DNA from: Saccharothrix syringae
GTDB lineage: Bacteria > Actinomycetota > Actinomycetes > Mycobacteriales > Pseudonocardiaceae
NCBI RefSeq assembly: GCF_009498035.1
Contig: NZ_CP034550.1
Coordinates: 806,001 to 870,000 of the forward strand
Reading direction: 5' to 3'
DNA: 64,000 nt
The number at the start of each line of letters is the position of its first letter. Position 1 is the stretch's first letter. Shown here piece after piece: positions 9,774 to 17,979 of this stretch. Made by a program: the position numbers and the translations under genes. The notes beneath the pieces are model-generated. The model worked only from the letters and a program-made list of their open reading frames with translations, searched no databases and had not been told where the DNA came from.

Positions 9774-10736
9774 ATGTTCGAGTGGCTCGCCGAGAACTGG
9801 CAACTGCTCCTGGTCGCGGAAACCGCGCTGCTGGTGCTGGTGCTCCTCCGACCCGCACCGAACTGGCGCCTGCTCCTGCGCGTGGGCCGCGGCCGCGACG
9901 TGCGGCGCGCGGCGGGCAAGCCGGGCCGGTTCTGGTGCACCGAGCCGACCAGGCAGCCGGCGGGCGCGGTGGCGCGGGTGCGCCTCGACGGGCCGGCCGC
10001 CAGCGTGCGCCTGGTCGACGGCCCGAACTACGCCCGGATGATGCGCGGCAGGCGCTACGCCTACGTCGGCGGGTGGGCCACCGGGTCGCCGTTCGAGCTG
10101 ACCGTGCCGTGGGCGGGGCGGTGGCGCGTCGTCGGCGACCTCGGCAGCGCCTCCGGCGTGCTGGACATGCGCGTCCGGTGGATCGCCGAGGAGCTGCCGC
10201 CGATCTCGGTGCAGCCGGTGAACACCGAGCCGCACCTGGGCGCGGTCCGGGACCGCGGCGCGGCGGACGGCGTGCGCGACGTGTTCGTGCTGCACGTCGC
10301 CGAGGACCGGGACGAGGTCGCCCGACCGCTCGCCGAGGCGCTGCGGGCGCGGGGCGCCACGGTGTGGCTGGACGAGTTCGAGCTGGCCATCGGGGACTCG
10401 CTGGCCAAGCGGCTGGAGCGCGGCCTGGCGTGCAGCCGGTTCGGCGTGGTGGTCCTGTCGCCGGGGTTCTTCGAGCCGACCGCCACCGGGACGCCGCGGG
10501 TCGAGGGCGACCAGGTGGTGCTGCCGGTGCTGCACCGGATCACCCGGGTGGAGGCCCTGGAGGGGCTGCCCTGGCTGGCCGACCTCGTGGTGCGCGGCAC
10601 CAGCGACCGCACCGTCGACGAGATCGCCGAGGAGATCGCGCTGGTCGTGCTGCCCGACGAGGCCGCCACCGAGGAGGAGGACGACCCGGAGGTGGTGCCC
10701 GGCCGGGTCGTGCCGCTGCGCGTCGGGCGGCGCTGA
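9774..10736 (+). CDS. membrane-anchored DUF1883-TIR domain protein
   Basis: 320 residues: one N-terminal membrane helix (about 9-25), a DUF1883-type beta domain (about 60-140, including GPNYARMMRGRRYAYVGGW and a Trp-rich VPWAGRWRVVGDL), then a TIR domain (about 168-295) starting DVFVLHVAEDRDE. WLDEFELAIGDSL holds the Glu (about 203) that aligns with the catalytic Glu of NAD-cleaving TIRs. VVVLSPGFF follows, but the usual W-x-x-x-E helix after it is missing or shortened. The C-terminus is acidic (about 295-305). Bacterial TIR proteins commonly hydrolyse NAD in phage defence; that role is inference. It stands alone, with no Thoeris-type partner next to it. Confidence 0.85.
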   Translation: MFEWLAENWQLLLVAETALLVLVLLRPAPNWRLLLRVGRGRDVRRAAGKPGRFWCTEPTRQPAGAVARVRLDGPAASVRLVDGPNYARMMRGRRYAYVGGWATGSPFELTVPWAGRWRVVGDLGSASGVLDMRVRWIAEELPPISVQPVNTEPHLGAVRDRGAADGVRDVFVLHVAEDRDEVARPLAEALRARGATVWLDEFELAIGDSLAKRLERGLACSRFGVVVLSPGFFEPTATGTPRVEGDQVVLPVLHRITRVEALEGLPWLADLVVRGTSDRTVDEIAEEIALVVLPDEAATEEEDDPEVVPGRVVPLRVGRR

Positions 10737-10742
10737 CCCGCG

Positions 10743-11765
10743 TCAGGACGCCAGGAAGTCCAGGCCGAACCCGACCAGGAACGCCCAGAACGCGAACCAC
10801 TCCACCGCGTGGCCGGGCCTGGCCTTCACCAGCAGGATCGCCAGCCCGCGCATGGCCGCCGCCACCGGCGCCGTCCACAGCCGCACGACGCGCCGGAACA
10901 CCGCGACGTCCCGCCGGGAGCGTGGCGGGTCCTCCGTGCCGACCACCACCAGCCCGAGGGCGAACGCGCCGGCGCAGACGATCAGCATGAGCAGCGCCGT
11001 GCCCGGGGCGGATGCCATCCTCAGCGCGTAGAGCCCTCCTGCGAGCATCAGCAGGATCACCACGCCGGCCTGCGACGCGCGGAACAGGATCGGCGCGTTC
11101 AACACGGTCGTGCTCAGCGCGGTGACGCGGTTCCACTCGGCGGGGCCGAGCCGTTCGCGCAGGAACCGGTCCACCGCTGCCCGGGCGAAGGCGATCTGCT
11201 CCGGGCACGCCTCCGGGTGGTGCGGTTCGGCGCAGCCGTGGGCGGACTCCACCGCCGTCAGCGCCGCCGTGTGCCACGCGTCGACCTCGGCCTGGTCGAC
11301 CGGCGCGGTGCCGACGTGCGGCGGACCGCCGGTCCACACCTCCTCCCGGGACCAGCTCCCGCCTTCCGGGATCGCGTAGTGGCGGGTGCGCACCAGGCTG
11401 GTCCCCATGGCCTGGCGCAGCGCGGTCAGCGGGTACACCGCGACGGCCTGCTCCACCGCGGTCAGCGCGCGTTCCCGACGTGCCTCCCACGCCGCGCTCC
11501 ACTCGCTGAACCGCTCGGGGCCGATGATCTTGAGCACGACGGTGACACCGCCGGTGAACTGGCAGGACTTGCCGAGCCGACCCCAGTAGCGCAGCTTCCA
11601 GCCCAGCACCGTCGAGTCGCCGGTCAGCCTGCCGCCCCACCAGTCGCCCACCAGGTGCCACAGGTCCCCGGAGCGCACCAGGACCAGCGCGAGCACCGCG
11701 ACGCCGAGCACCTTCGGGAGCACCCGGCGGCGGCCTAACCGGGGCCGCTCCCCGGCGGCCGTCAC
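10743..11765 (-). CDS. unknown membrane protein translationally coupled to sbcC
   Basis: 340 residues; GTG at 11765 overlaps the sbcC stop (GTGA). One N-terminal membrane helix (about 16-32), then a conserved-looking block (LGWKLRYWGRLGKSCQF) and a roughly 150-residue soluble part with His/Cys (GCAEPHHPEACPEQ). A cluster of two or three C-terminal helices follows (GVVILLMLAGGLYAL, TALLMLIVCAGAFALGLVVV, and the last 20 residues). I do not recognise the family. Coupling to the SbcCD nuclease is unusual and suggests co-regulation. It is convergent with the TIR gene, with only 6 bases between stops. Confidence 0.75.
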   Translation of the reverse strand: MTAAGERPRLGRRRVLPKVLGVAVLALVLVRSGDLWHLVGDWWGGRLTGDSTVLGWKLRYWGRLGKSCQFTGGVTVVLKIIGPERFSEWSAAWEARRERALTAVEQAVAVYPLTALRQAMGTSLVRTRHYAIPEGGSWSREEVWTGGPPHVGTAPVDQAEVDAWHTAALTAVESAHGCAEPHHPEACPEQIAFARAAVDRFLRERLGPAEWNRVTALSTTVLNAPILFRASQAGVVILLMLAGGLYALRMASAPGTALLMLIVCAGAFALGLVVVGTEDPPRSRRDVAVFRRVVRLWTAPVAAAMRGLAILLVKARPGHAVEWFAFWAFLVGFGLDFLAS

Positions 11766-14638
11766 GCCGTCAGTTCCAGCTTCGAGCCCGCGCGCGCCTT
11801 GCGCACCCGCAACCGGGTCGGGATGCGCTGCCGCAGCTCGTCCACGTGGGACACCAGCCCGACCACCCGGCCGCCCGCGCGCAGCTCGTCCAGCGTGGTC
11901 ATCACCAGTTCCAGCGTCTCCGCGTCCAGCGTGCCGAAGCCCTCGTCGATGAACAGCGTGTCCAGCACCGCGCCCGCCGCCACCACGTCGGACAGCCCCA
12001 GCGCCAGCGCCAGCGACGCCAGGAACGACTCGCCGCCCGACAGCGTCTTGGCCGGCCGCTGCAACCCCGAGTAGTCGTCGAGCACGTCCAGCCCCAGGCC
12101 GCCCCTGGTGCCGCGCGGACCGGCCTCGACCGAGTGCACGAACCGGTAGCGCCCCTGGCTCATGCGCTCCAGGCGCGCGCTCGCGGCCACCGCGACCTCC
12201 TCCAGCCGCGCGGCCAGCACGTAGGTGCGCAGGGTCATGCTGCGGTTGTTCTGCCCCCGGCCGTTGATCACGTCGGTCAGCGCGTCCAGCTCGTCGAACG
12301 CGGCCTGCACCGGCTCCGCCCGCGCCCACGCCGCGCGCAGCTGCCCGCCCAGGTCGGCGGCCCGCGCCGCGCGCCTGCCGGCCTCGTCGCGGGCGCCGGA
12401 CGCGCGGGTGGCGACCTCGGTGGCCTCGCGGAACCGCGCCTCGGCGCCCGCCACGTCGACCTCGGTGCCCGGGTCGACGTCGGCCAGCTCGACCAGGGTG
12501 CCCTCGGCCGCCGCGCGGGTCTGCTCGGCGTCGCGGACGCGCGCCTCCAGCGCGGTGACCACGTGGTCGGGGCGGGCGGCGGCCAGGGCCTCGGCCACGT
12601 CGGCGAACCCGGCGCCCGCCGCCAGCCGCGACACCTCGACCCGCTGCTCGGCCAGGCGCTCCTCGTGCTCGGCCACGGCGACGCGGCGCGCGTGCAGGTC
12701 GGTCAGCGCGTCGGCGAGGTCGGACAGGTGCGCCCGGCGCGCCACCACGTCCGGGAAGTCGCCGCGCGCCCGCTCCAGCCGCGCCTCGCGCTCGGCGACC
12801 GCGGCGACCAGCTCGTCCCGCTGCGCGCCCGCCCGCTCCAGGTCCCGCTCCAGCCGGACGCGCCGGTCCTGCGCGTCCGCGACCTGCCGCTCCAGCTCGG
12901 CCAGCGCCGCCTGCCGCTGCTCCAGCCGACCGGCCAGCGCCGACACCGCGCGGTGCTCGCGCTCCAGCTCGTCGGGGGAGTTCTCGCCGAGCTGCTCGCG
13001 CAGGTGGGCCAGTCGCGCGCCCAGCTCCTGGGCGGCGCGCTCGGCGCGTGACCGCCGGTCGGCGGCCCGCTGCTCCCCGGCGGCCGCGGCCTCCTCGTCC
13101 GCCGCGGTGACCGTGCCCGGCGCGGGTCGCGCGGGCGCCGGGTGCTCGGCCGACCCGCACACCGGGCACGCCTCGCCGTCGCGCAGCTCGCCCGCCAGCT
13201 CGACGGCCATGCCCTCCAGCCGCTCCTGCCGCACCCGCAGCAGCGCGTCCCGGGCCCGCTGGTGCCCGTCCACGGCGTCGCGCCGCGCCTCGTCGGCGGC
13301 GGCGAAGTCCGCCTCGACCCGCGGCAGCTCCGCGGCCGCCGCGGCCAGGCCCGCGACCCGGGTCAGCCGCGCCGCGGCCAGCGTCGCCTCCTCGACCGCC
13401 GACCGGTGGGCCGCCAGCCGGGCGGGCACCTCGTCGAGCTGCGTGACCAGGGCCGCCAGGTCGCGGGTCGCGGTGGTGATCGACTGCTCCAGGTGCGCGA
13501 CGCGCCGCCGGTCGTCGTCCTGCTTGAGCGCCTCGGCGGCCAGGCCGGTCAGCGCGCCCGACTCCTCGCGCAGCCGCTCGGCGTCGCCGCGCAGGTCCGT
13601 GCCGTCGTAGCCGAGCGCGGCCACCGCGTCCGCCGCCGCCCGCTCCCGCGCGCCCGCGGTCCCCAGCGCGGCCTCCAGGCGCTCCGCGGCCGCCTGCGCG
13701 GGCACCACCACGGCGGCCTGCCGGGCCGCGTCCCGCTCGGCGGCCCACGCCCGCAGGTCGGGCTCCACCTCGGCGTACCGGTCCAGCGCCCGGCGCGCCT
13801 CGCGCACCCGCCGCACCCGCTCGTCGCGCGCCCGGGCGTCCTGCCACGCCCGCTCGGCCTCGTCGCGGCGCGCCAGCACCTCGCCGGCCCGCCGCCCGGC
13901 CTCGCGCGCGTCCTCGTCCAGCCGCTTGAGCAGCGAGCTGAGCCACTCGTGGTCGGCGACCGCCGGCGGTTCCTCGGCGGCGGCCTCGGCGACCCGCTGG
14001 ACCAGGTCGCGGGTCTCCAGGCCCAGCCGCTCGACCTCCTGGCGCCGTTCCCGGCGGTGCTCGCGGAACCACTTCTCCACGTCCAGGAACCGCTCGGTGC
14101 CGAACAGCTTCTCCAGCAGCTTCTCCCGCTCGGCGGTCTCGGCGCGCAGGAACCGCGCGAACTCGCCCTGCGGCAGCAGCACGACCTGGAAGAACTGGTC
14201 GGCGGTCATGCCCAGCAGGGCGTCGACCTCGCGCGCCACGTCGTCGATGCGGGTGTGGCCCTCGCCCTCCCAGCCGGCCAGCCAGGTCAGCGACGCCTGC
14301 GCCTGCTGGCGGGTGACGCCGCCGCCGCGCCTCTTGGGCCGGTCGTACTCCGGGCTGCGCCGGACCAGGAACCGCCTGCCCCGCACGGTCAGCTCCAGCT
14401 CGACGAACGTCGGCGTGTCCGGCGAGGCGTAGTCGCAGCGCAGCCGCTTCACGTCGCCACGCGCGCCCGGCACCTTCCCGAACAGCGCGAACGCCACCGC
14501 GTCGAGCAGCGTCGTCTTGCCCGCGCCGGTGTCGCCGTGCAGCAGGAACAGCCCGTCCGCGCCGAGCAGGTCGAAGTCGACCTCCTCGCGCTCGGCGTAC
14601 GGGCCGAACCCGCTCACCGCCAGCCGGTGCAGCTTCAC
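11762..14638 (-). CDS. sbcC: nuclease SbcCD subunit C (SMC-type ATPase)
   Basis: 958-residue SMC-like ATPase, partner of SbcD, that opens and cleaves DNA hairpins and processes DNA ends. Walker A GDTGAGKTT is at about 35-43. A long Arg/Glu/Ala coiled coil is interrupted by the zinc hook CPVC at 491-494, and a second coiled coil leads to the signature LSGGESFLASLALALGLSD and Walker B (LDTLFIDEGFGTLD). The N-terminus MKLHRLAVSGFGPY is typical. The start overlaps the end of sbcD by 4 bases and the stop overlaps the next membrane protein, so three genes are coupled on the minus strand. Confidence 0.95.
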   Translation of the reverse strand: MKLHRLAVSGFGPYAEREEVDFDLLGADGLFLLHGDTGAGKTTLLDAVAFALFGKVPGARGDVKRLRCDYASPDTPTFVELELTVRGRRFLVRRSPEYDRPKRRGGGVTRQQAQASLTWLAGWEGEGHTRIDDVAREVDALLGMTADQFFQVVLLPQGEFARFLRAETAEREKLLEKLFGTERFLDVEKWFREHRRERRQEVERLGLETRDLVQRVAEAAAEEPPAVADHEWLSSLLKRLDEDAREAGRRAGEVLARRDEAERAWQDARARDERVRRVREARRALDRYAEVEPDLRAWAAERDAARQAAVVVPAQAAAERLEAALGTAGARERAAADAVAALGYDGTDLRGDAERLREESGALTGLAAEALKQDDDRRRVAHLEQSITTATRDLAALVTQLDEVPARLAAHRSAVEEATLAAARLTRVAGLAAAAAELPRVEADFAAADEARRDAVDGHQRARDALLRVRQERLEGMAVELAGELRDGEACPVCGSAEHPAPARPAPGTVTAADEEAAAAGEQRAADRRSRAERAAQELGARLAHLREQLGENSPDELEREHRAVSALAGRLEQRQAALAELERQVADAQDRRVRLERDLERAGAQRDELVAAVAEREARLERARGDFPDVVARRAHLSDLADALTDLHARRVAVAEHEERLAEQRVEVSRLAAGAGFADVAEALAAARPDHVVTALEARVRDAEQTRAAAEGTLVELADVDPGTEVDVAGAEARFREATEVATRASGARDEAGRRAARAADLGGQLRAAWARAEPVQAAFDELDALTDVINGRGQNNRSMTLRTYVLAARLEEVAVAASARLERMSQGRYRFVHSVEAGPRGTRGGLGLDVLDDYSGLQRPAKTLSGGESFLASLALALGLSDVVAAGAVLDTLFIDEGFGTLDAETLELVMTTLDELRAGGRVVGLVSHVDELRQRIPTRLRVRKARAGSKLELTA

Positions 14639-15780
14639 GAATCCCCCTCCCGGGCCGCCGCGGCGAACGCCTCGCGCAGCAGCGCCAGTTCCCGGTCGCC
14701 CGGCCGGTCGCCGCGCACGTCCTCGACGAAGCAGCAGGCGACCTCCTCGTCGGAGCGGCCGCGCACCCGCTCGGCGAACCGCAGCTCACCGGTCCGCCCG
14801 CCCGCCGGCCGCCACTCCACGTGCACCGCGTGCGGGAACCGCGCCTGGAGCCTGCGCAGCGCGTCGAGCGGCCGCACCCGGTCGGTCAGCGTGACCGACA
14901 GGAAGTGGTCGGCCACCGCCTCGTGCGCGGGCTCCAGCAGCAGCTCCTCCAGCTCGCCGCCCAGCGTCGACAGCGCCCGCGGCACGGGCAGCGACCGCCG
15001 CTCCACGCCGGCCAGGCCGCCCGCGTCCAGCTCGACCAGCCACACCTGCTTGTGGTGCCTGGCCTCGGAGAACGAGTACGCCACCGGGCTGCCCGAGTAG
15101 CGCAGGTGGTCGGCCAGCGTCTGCTGCCCGTGCAGGTGGCCCAGCGCCGCGTAGTCGACGCCGGCGAACACCGAGCCCGACACGTCCTGCACGCCGCCGA
15201 CCGCGATGGTGCGCTCGGACTCGCACGGCTCGCCGCCGGTCACGAACGCGTGCGCCAGCACCACCGACCGGGTCCCGGGCCGGCCCGCCAGGTCCTCGCG
15301 GACCCGCCGCATCGCCTCGGTGAGCACGCCGGCGTGGCCCCGGGCGTCCGGCACGCCCAGCGCGTGGCGCGCGGTCTCCGGCTCCAGGAACGGGATGCCG
15401 TACACCGCGACCGGCCCGTGCGCGTCGGCGAACAGCACCGGGTCGTGCAGCTCCGCCGCGCGCGTGCGCAGGTGCAGCCCGCCCGCCTCGGTGAACGCGC
15501 CGAGGAAGCCCAGCCGCGCCGCCGAGTCGTGGTTGCCGGGCGTGACCACGATCCGCGCGCCCGCCTCGCGGACCCGCCGCAGCACCCGCGAGCACACCGC
15601 GACCGCCTCGGCGTTGGGCACGGCCCGGTCGAACAGGTCGCCCGCGACCACGACCACGTCCACCCGCTCGTCGGCGACCAGGTCGGCCAGCCCGCCCAGC
15701 ACCGACTCCTGCTCGCGCAGCAGGTCGCGGCCGTGGAAGGTGCGGCCCACGTGCCAGTCGGAGGTGTGCAGGAGCCTCAT
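14635..15780 (-). CDS. sbcD: nuclease SbcCD subunit D (Mre11-type)
   Basis: 381-residue metallophosphoesterase that provides the nuclease active site of SbcCD. Metal-binding motifs are in order: DWHVG (8-12), GDLFD (about 47-51), GNHD (about 84-87) and later GHLHGQQ. Length is normal for actinobacteria. The ATG at 15780 is preceded on the minus strand by TAGCGT (15789-15794) with an 8-base gap and no ribosome site, so the transcript is probably leaderless. First gene of the sbcD-sbcC-membrane protein unit; divergent from rmuC. Confidence 0.95.
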   Translation of the reverse strand: MRLLHTSDWHVGRTFHGRDLLREQESVLGGLADLVADERVDVVVVAGDLFDRAVPNAEAVAVCSRVLRRVREAGARIVVTPGNHDSAARLGFLGAFTEAGGLHLRTRAAELHDPVLFADAHGPVAVYGIPFLEPETARHALGVPDARGHAGVLTEAMRRVREDLAGRPGTRSVVLAHAFVTGGEPCESERTIAVGGVQDVSGSVFAGVDYAALGHLHGQQTLADHLRYSGSPVAYSFSEARHHKQVWLVELDAGGLAGVERRSLPVPRALSTLGGELEELLLEPAHEAVADHFLSVTLTDRVRPLDALRRLQARFPHAVHVEWRPAGGRTGELRFAERVRGRSDEEVACCFVEDVRGDRPGDRELALLREAFAAAAREGDS

Positions 15781-15878
15781 GCGGGCACACGCTAGGGGTG
15801 ATCGCCGGCCGAGCCCGACAGGGGGTCCGGCGTGTCGCCGGACCGGGTGACCCCGTCGGTGTGCGGGATGATCGGGGC

Positions 15879-16814
15879 GTGACGGCGGTCCTCAGCACGG
15901 CGGCGGTGGTCGTGGCGCTCCTCCTCGCGGGTGCGCTGCTGTTCCTGTACCGGCTCTACCAGGACAGCGTGCGGCGCACCGACGCGGCGCTGGCGGCGGT
16001 GGCGGCCGAGCGCGAGCGCGGGGACGCGCAGTGGGCGGCGCTCCAGCGCTACGAGGTGGCGTTCTCCTCGGTCAGCGGGCGCGGCGAGCTGGGCGAGCAG
16101 GTGCTGGTGGAGACCGCGCGGGTGCTCGGGCTGCGCCAGGGCATCCACTTCGAGCTGCAGGTGGACGTCGCGGGCGGCGGCTCGGTGCGGCCGGACATGG
16201 TGCTCAACGTCGGCGGCGGCAGGCAGGTGCCCGTGGACGCGAAGATGAGCATGGCGACGTGGGCCGAGGCGGTCGAGACCGACGACGCGACCGAGCGCGC
16301 CGACGCGCTGCGCGTGCACGTGCGCAACATCCGGGCGCGTGCCGCCGAGCTGGCCGGCAAGGGCTACCAGCGGTGGGCCGACGCGATCTACGGGACGATC
16401 ATGTTCGTGCCCAACGACGCCGCGGTGGTCGCGGCCCTGGACACCGACCCGGAGCTGCTGCGGTGGCTGCTGGACCGGCGGGTGTTCCTGTGCGGGCCGA
16501 CCGGCTTCGCGGTGATCGCCTCGGCGGCGATGTTCGCGGTGACCGACCGGGCGCTGGCCGACGACGTGGAGCAGGTGCGGGCCGCGGCGGGGCGCGCGCA
16601 CCGGGCCGCCGACGGCGCGATCGACGCGGTGAACCTGTCCAGCACGCACCTCCAGCGGTTCCTGTCGGCGCGGCGGCGCGAGCTGGACGCCCTGGAGGGC
16701 TTCCGCGCGGCCGTGGAACCGCTGAGCAACGCGTCGTCGGGGGTCACGCCGTTGCCGCTGGTGCGGAGGGCTGACGAGAGCCTCGGTGCACCCTTGGACG
16801 CGCGCGAGGCGTAA
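15879..16814 (+). CDS. rmuC: RmuC-family DNA recombination protein
   Basis: 311 residues. An N-terminal membrane helix (about 3-25) precedes a short coiled coil and an RmuC-type core with SSVSGRGELGEQVLVETARVLGL, RPDMVLNVGGGRQVPVDAKMSM and the GTIMFVPNDAAVVAALDTDPELL block, the nuclease-like fold of the family. RmuC limits recombination at inverted repeats in E. coli. The actinobacterial form is shorter than the roughly 475-residue E. coli protein. GTG at 15879. Sits divergent from sbcD, a meaningful pairing since both act on secondary-structure DNA. Confidence 0.85.
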   Translation: MTAVLSTAAVVVALLLAGALLFLYRLYQDSVRRTDAALAAVAAERERGDAQWAALQRYEVAFSSVSGRGELGEQVLVETARVLGLRQGIHFELQVDVAGGGSVRPDMVLNVGGGRQVPVDAKMSMATWAEAVETDDATERADALRVHVRNIRARAAELAGKGYQRWADAIYGTIMFVPNDAAVVAALDTDPELLRWLLDRRVFLCGPTGFAVIASAAMFAVTDRALADDVEQVRAAAGRAHRAADGAIDAVNLSSTHLQRFLSARRRELDALEGFRAAVEPLSNASSGVTPLPLVRRADESLGAPLDAREA

Positions 16815-16855
16815 TAGAGTGTGCCGGACCTTAAGCCGAACGAGGAGTGTGCTGC

Positions 16856-17620
16856 GTGACCGCTGCTACGCGTGACGACTCGCGCAGCGAGCCGGAGGAC
16901 GACTTCGACGAGGGCGTGCGCTGGAACGACCGCGCCATGTTCGGCAGCTTCCGGGGGCTGCCCTGGTGGGCCGCGGTGATCATCACCTTCGCGGTGGCCG
17001 TGGTCGGCGCGTACGTCGACCTGTCCGGCAGCGAGGCGACCGTGAAGCTGGTGTTCGGCATCACGTTCTTCGTCGGCTGCGTCGGCGCGGTGGTGTTCGT
17101 GGAGCGCCGGTCGATGTTCGGCCCGATCGTCCAGCCGCCGCTCGTGCTGGCCATCGTGGTGCCGCTGATGGTGGTGTTCACGCAGGGCGTGCCGACCGGC
17201 GGGCTGGCCTCGATCGGCCTGAACCTGGGCCGGCCGCTGATCGACGGGTTCCCGGCGATGGCGCTCACCACGGTGTGCACGGTGCTCATCGGGATCATCC
17301 GGGTGATGATCCAGAAGGACCCGAACCGGCCGACGCCGGAAGAGGTCCGGGAGGCCAAGCGCAAGCCGGAGAAGCCCGCGCGGGCGGGCCGGGCGGAGAA
17401 GGCGGAGCGCGCGGAGAAGGCGGTCCCCGCCGAGGACCGCCCCAAGCGGCCCCGACCGGACGCCCCGGCCGAGCGCCGCCGCCCCGCCCCGGCCGACGAG
17501 GACCGGCCCAAGCGGCCCCGGCCCCGCGACGGCGCGGCGGGTGACCGGCCGCGGCGGCCCGCGCCCCGCGAGGGACGTCCCGGGCAGCGCAAGCCGCGCC
17601 CGCCGCGCGACGAGGACTGA
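16856..17620 (+). CDS. DUF6542-type membrane protein with basic tail
   Basis: 254 residues. GTG at 16856 has GAGGAG 8 nt upstream; an earlier GTG at 16847 overlaps that site and is rejected. Four hydrophobic segments lie between about 35 and 145 (WWAAVIITFAVAVVGAYVDL, LVFGITFFVGCVGAVVFV, PLVLAIVVPLMVVFTQGV, ALTTVCTVLIGIIRV). The last 100 residues are low-complexity Arg/Pro/Ala/Glu and strongly basic, probably cytoplasmic and disordered. Related proteins lie between ispH and ychF in mycobacteria (Rv1111c position). Function unknown. Confidence 0.8.
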   Translation: MTAATRDDSRSEPEDDFDEGVRWNDRAMFGSFRGLPWWAAVIITFAVAVVGAYVDLSGSEATVKLVFGITFFVGCVGAVVFVERRSMFGPIVQPPLVLAIVVPLMVVFTQGVPTGGLASIGLNLGRPLIDGFPAMALTTVCTVLIGIIRVMIQKDPNRPTPEEVREAKRKPEKPARAGRAEKAERAEKAVPAEDRPKRPRPDAPAERRRPAPADEDRPKRPRPRDGAAGDRPRRPAPREGRPGQRKPRPPRDED

Positions 17621-17664
17621 GCCGGGCCGGGTGCGGCCGACCGGGGGCCGTGTTCGGCTGATCC

Positions 17665-17846
17665 GGGGTTTGCCGGACCGACCGCGGGGTTTGCCGCGGT
17701 GATCTGGGGTTTGCCGGGCTGACCCGGGGTTTGCCGGACTGACCCGGGGTTTGCCGGACCGACCCGGGGTTTGCCGGACCGACCCGGGGCTTGCCGCGGT
17801 GACCTGGGCGTTGCCGGGTCGACCGGGGTTCCGCCGGGGCCGACCG
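17665..17846. repeat. 20-nt tandem repeat array, about nine copies
   Basis: Units begin GGGGTTTGCCGG and are exactly 20 nt apart from 17686 to 17826; the commonest unit is GGGGTTTGCCGGACCGACCC. The first unit is 21 nt and the outer units decay. The 359-base gap between the DUF6542 gene and the next lipoprotein-like gene holds this array and otherwise only GC-rich sequence without a recognisable promoter. There are no unique spacers, so it is not a CRISPR array. Confidence 0.9.
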
Positions 17847-17979
17847 GGGGCTCGCCGGCTGCCCCGGGACCTGGTCGGGCCGGTGCCTGTTCGGCCGATC
17901 CGGAGCCTGCTCCCGGCCGCTGGTCCACCGCCCCGGGCTCTGCCAGGCTGGCCCGGACCCGCCCCTCCGGCCGAAGGGC

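Noticed and set aside
10743..14789. Open frame of over 1300 codons on the minus strand, and similar giant frames at 26836-30228, 38063-40636 and 42656-44473
   Set aside because: Artefacts of very high GC: they run opposite or out of frame to sbcC, thiP/thiQ, typA and the peptide-binding gene, and show Arg/Gly/Ala- or His/Gln/Val-rich nonsense composition. Only the last 340 codons of the first are a real gene.
9774..15780. Multi-gene defence island around TIR and SbcCD
   Set aside because: SbcCD is housekeeping and no restriction, CBASS, Thoeris or other known defence genes are present; only the TIR gene stands as a candidate.
17665..17846. CRISPR-like spacing of 20-nt repeats (also the 22-nt array at 36480)
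   Set aside because: Units are contiguous with no unique spacers and there are no cas genes.
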